54,202 bases of DNA, taken from the NCBI GenBank assembly GCA_016933785.1, contig JAFGAG010000013.1, positions 1 to 54,202 on the forward strand. The letters are read 5' to 3'. How positions within the stretch are numbered: position 1 is the stretch's first letter; every line of letters begins with the position of its first letter. The DNA is from Coriobacteriia bacterium. Its GTDB lineage: Bacteria > Actinomycetota > Coriobacteriia > Anaerosomatales > Anaerosomataceae. Below the pieces are notes generated by a model. The model saw only the letters and a list, made by a program, of their open reading frames with translations. It was not told the DNA's origin and did not search any database. Positions 53,057 to 54,202 of the stretch are shown here, piece after piece. Made by a program: the position numbers and the translations under genes.

Positions 53057-54202
53057 CTACCCCTTCGTCGCCCGCTCGAACACCTCGGCATACCGCGGAA
53101 CGAGCCGCTCGAACGTGTACGGCTCGGCGATCGCCCTGGCCGTGCCGGGAGCGGGGCGCTCATCGATGAGGCTCCGCAATCTGGCCACAAGCTGCTCCTG
53201 CGTGCCGTACCGCATCTCCGCCGGATAGAGCTCCGGATACGCCAGCCGGTCCGGCACCAGCGGCGCACAGCCCGCGTAGGCCGCCTCGAGCATCGCCAGG
53301 CCGAAGAACTCGTTGCGGGCCGTGGAGACGGCTATGTCCGCGCTGGCGAGCAGCCGGGCGTACTCGGCACGCGATCCGGGCTCGCCGAGGTGCACGAGCC
53401 GATCGCCGAGGGATGCGGCCGCCTCGCCCACGAGCGCCTCGGTCTCCCGGAACGACTGACCGGCCACCGCCACCTCGAACTCCAGACCCTCGGCGGCAAG
53501 CACACCCGCTGCCGCGAAGAACGCCTCCGGGTCCTTGTCGTGCTCCCAGCGGTGCGGCCATACGATCCGCGGACGCGCACCGCGGCTGACCGGCGCGGCA
53601 TCGAACGGCGCAGGATCGAACGGCGGCGGCACCACCTCCGAGCGCGCGGCGATGCGCTCGGCCACGCCCTGCGGGCGGTGGTCGGGGAACTCGCGTAAGA
53701 AGCCGGGGATCTCGGCGAGGAAGCCGTCCAGGTTGTAGCGGGTGTTGAAGAGGCAGCGATCGGCGGCAAGAGCGCTCGTGATGTTCGTGAGCGCGAACTG
53801 GTAGTCCCACTCGGCTGTGTGGCGGTTGGGGTACAGCAGCTGGTTCTCGTGGAAGTACACGATGCGCGGCACGTCTGCCACCGCCTCACGCGCAAGCGCC
53901 ACGAACTCCGCCAGGTTCACGAACGTGGAGGCGTAGATGAGGTCCCACGCGCGATCGGGATGCAGGCGCCCTGCCTCTCCGCCCGGGTGCGCCTCGCGCC
54001 GCGCGGCAGCGAGCGCACGGGCTTCCTCGGCCATGGTGATCGCAGAGCCACGCATCCGCCACTTCCACTTGCGCGCCGGGAGCGTGAGCACGTCGAACGC
54101 GAAGCCGAGCGGCTCCATCCGCTGCACGAGCCCGTCGAGCACCGCACGATGCGAACCGCCGTAGTAGGGCTCGAGCGCAAGCACGCGCAGCGGACCGCGT
54201 GA
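53057..54202 (-). CDS. DUF3524 glycosyltransferase, tRNA-queuosine alpha-mannosyltransferase-like (5' end open at window edge)
   Basis: At least 375 aa, GT-B fold, glycosyltransferase family 4 type. The N-terminal DUF3524 domain has EPYYGGSH, LPARKWKWRMRGSA, YFHENQLLYP and FPDHRP, all shared with human GTDC1/QTMAN, which mannosylates queuosine-34 in tRNA-Asp (established). The C-terminal half has E-x7-E (NEFFGLAMLEA), the nucleotide-sugar motif. Whether the bacterial protein modifies tRNA is not established. A GTG at 54184 could be the start but has no SD, and the frame stays open to the window edge, so the true start is probably outside. Confidence 0.82.
   Translation of the reverse strand, partial: SRGPLRVLALEPYYGGSHRAVLDGLVQRMEPLGFAFDVLTLPARKWKWRMRGSAITMAEEARALAAARREAHPGGEAGRLHPDRAWDLIYASTFVNLAEFVALAREAVADVPRIVYFHENQLLYPNRHTAEWDYQFALTNITSALAADRCLFNTRYNLDGFLAEIPGFLREFPDHRPQGVAERIAARSEVVPPPFDPAPFDAAPVSRGARPRIVWPHRWEHDKDPEAFFAAAGVLAAEGLEFEVAVAGQSFRETEALVGEAAASLGDRLVHLGEPGSRAEYARLLASADIAVSTARNEFFGLAMLEAAYAGCAPLVPDRLAYPELYPAEMRYGTQEQLVARLRSLIDERPAPGTARAIAEPYTFERLVPRYAEVFERATKG

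Overview
The window is GC-rich, gene-dense bacterial DNA with no intergenic gap above about 225 bases, many 1-8 base overlaps between neighbouring genes, and frequent GTG starts. Gene content points to an anaerobic, high-GC actinobacterium, most like the Coriobacteriia or related anaerobic lineages (inference). Actinobacterial signs are a GarA/OdhI-type FHA protein next to an FtsR-type MerR regulator and an RsiG-like anti-sigma factor. Anaerobic signs are indolepyruvate and 2-oxoacid:ferredoxin oxidoreductases, a rubredoxin-rubrerythrin protein and phenylacetate-CoA ligases. No mobile element, phage gene, CRISPR array or rRNA was seen; there is one tRNA (Pro, GGG).

Layout. (1) 1-8.9 kb, minus: one long operon iorA-iorB-ACT-livKHMGF-paaK plus a truncated membrane protein. 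It looks built to import branched or aromatic amino acids and turn their 2-oxoacids into acyl-CoA with reduced ferredoxin. (2) 9-11.4 kb: two divergent secreted coiled-coil wall proteins (NlpC/P60 and RlpA-like). (3) 11.4-15.9 kb, minus: a regulatory and purine-salvage run, RsiG-like anti-sigma, 86-aa unknown, GarA-like FHA, FtsR-like MerR, PD-(D/E)XK-like protein, hpt, K+ channel, apt. (4) 15.9-22.4 kb, minus: dacA-gcvT-gcvH-gcvPA-gcvPB and an octanoyl/lipoyl transferase, a full glycine-cleavage operon with its lipoylation enzyme. (5) 22.5-25.5 kb: a lone prepilin and a degenerate GGDEF protein on plus, facing a second ACT-paaK pair.

(6) 25.5-33 kb, minus: VanW/G5 protein, a nucleotidyltransferase fused to a decayed phosphomutase, CDP-alcohol phosphatidyltransferase, CorA and MltG. 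(7) 33-40.3 kb: Uup-like ABC-F, acyltransferase, DUF1295 membrane protein, tRNA-Pro, M23 peptidase, VanZ, CoaBC. (8) 40.4-48.1 kb: korA-korB, a fucose-isomerase-like protein, a transglutaminase lipoprotein, and a redox/oxidative-stress group (NapH-like membrane Fe-S protein, DJ-1/PfpI, rubredoxin-rubrerythrin). (9) 48.2-54.2 kb, minus: a PadR-HAAS-PLDc_N-ABC transporter operon with a striking operator, a SanA/YdcF-like protein, and at the edge a DUF3524 glycosyltransferase related to tRNA-queuosine mannosyltransferase.

The parts most worth follow-up are the c-di-GMP-linked genes (RsiG-like protein, I-site-only GGDEF protein), the coupled nuclease-like/hpt pair, the QTMAN homologue and the amino-acid oxidation operon. 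Coordinates include stop codons; starts were chosen by Shine-Dalgarno (SD) spacing and family length. All functional statements rest on reading motifs by eye; no database search was run.
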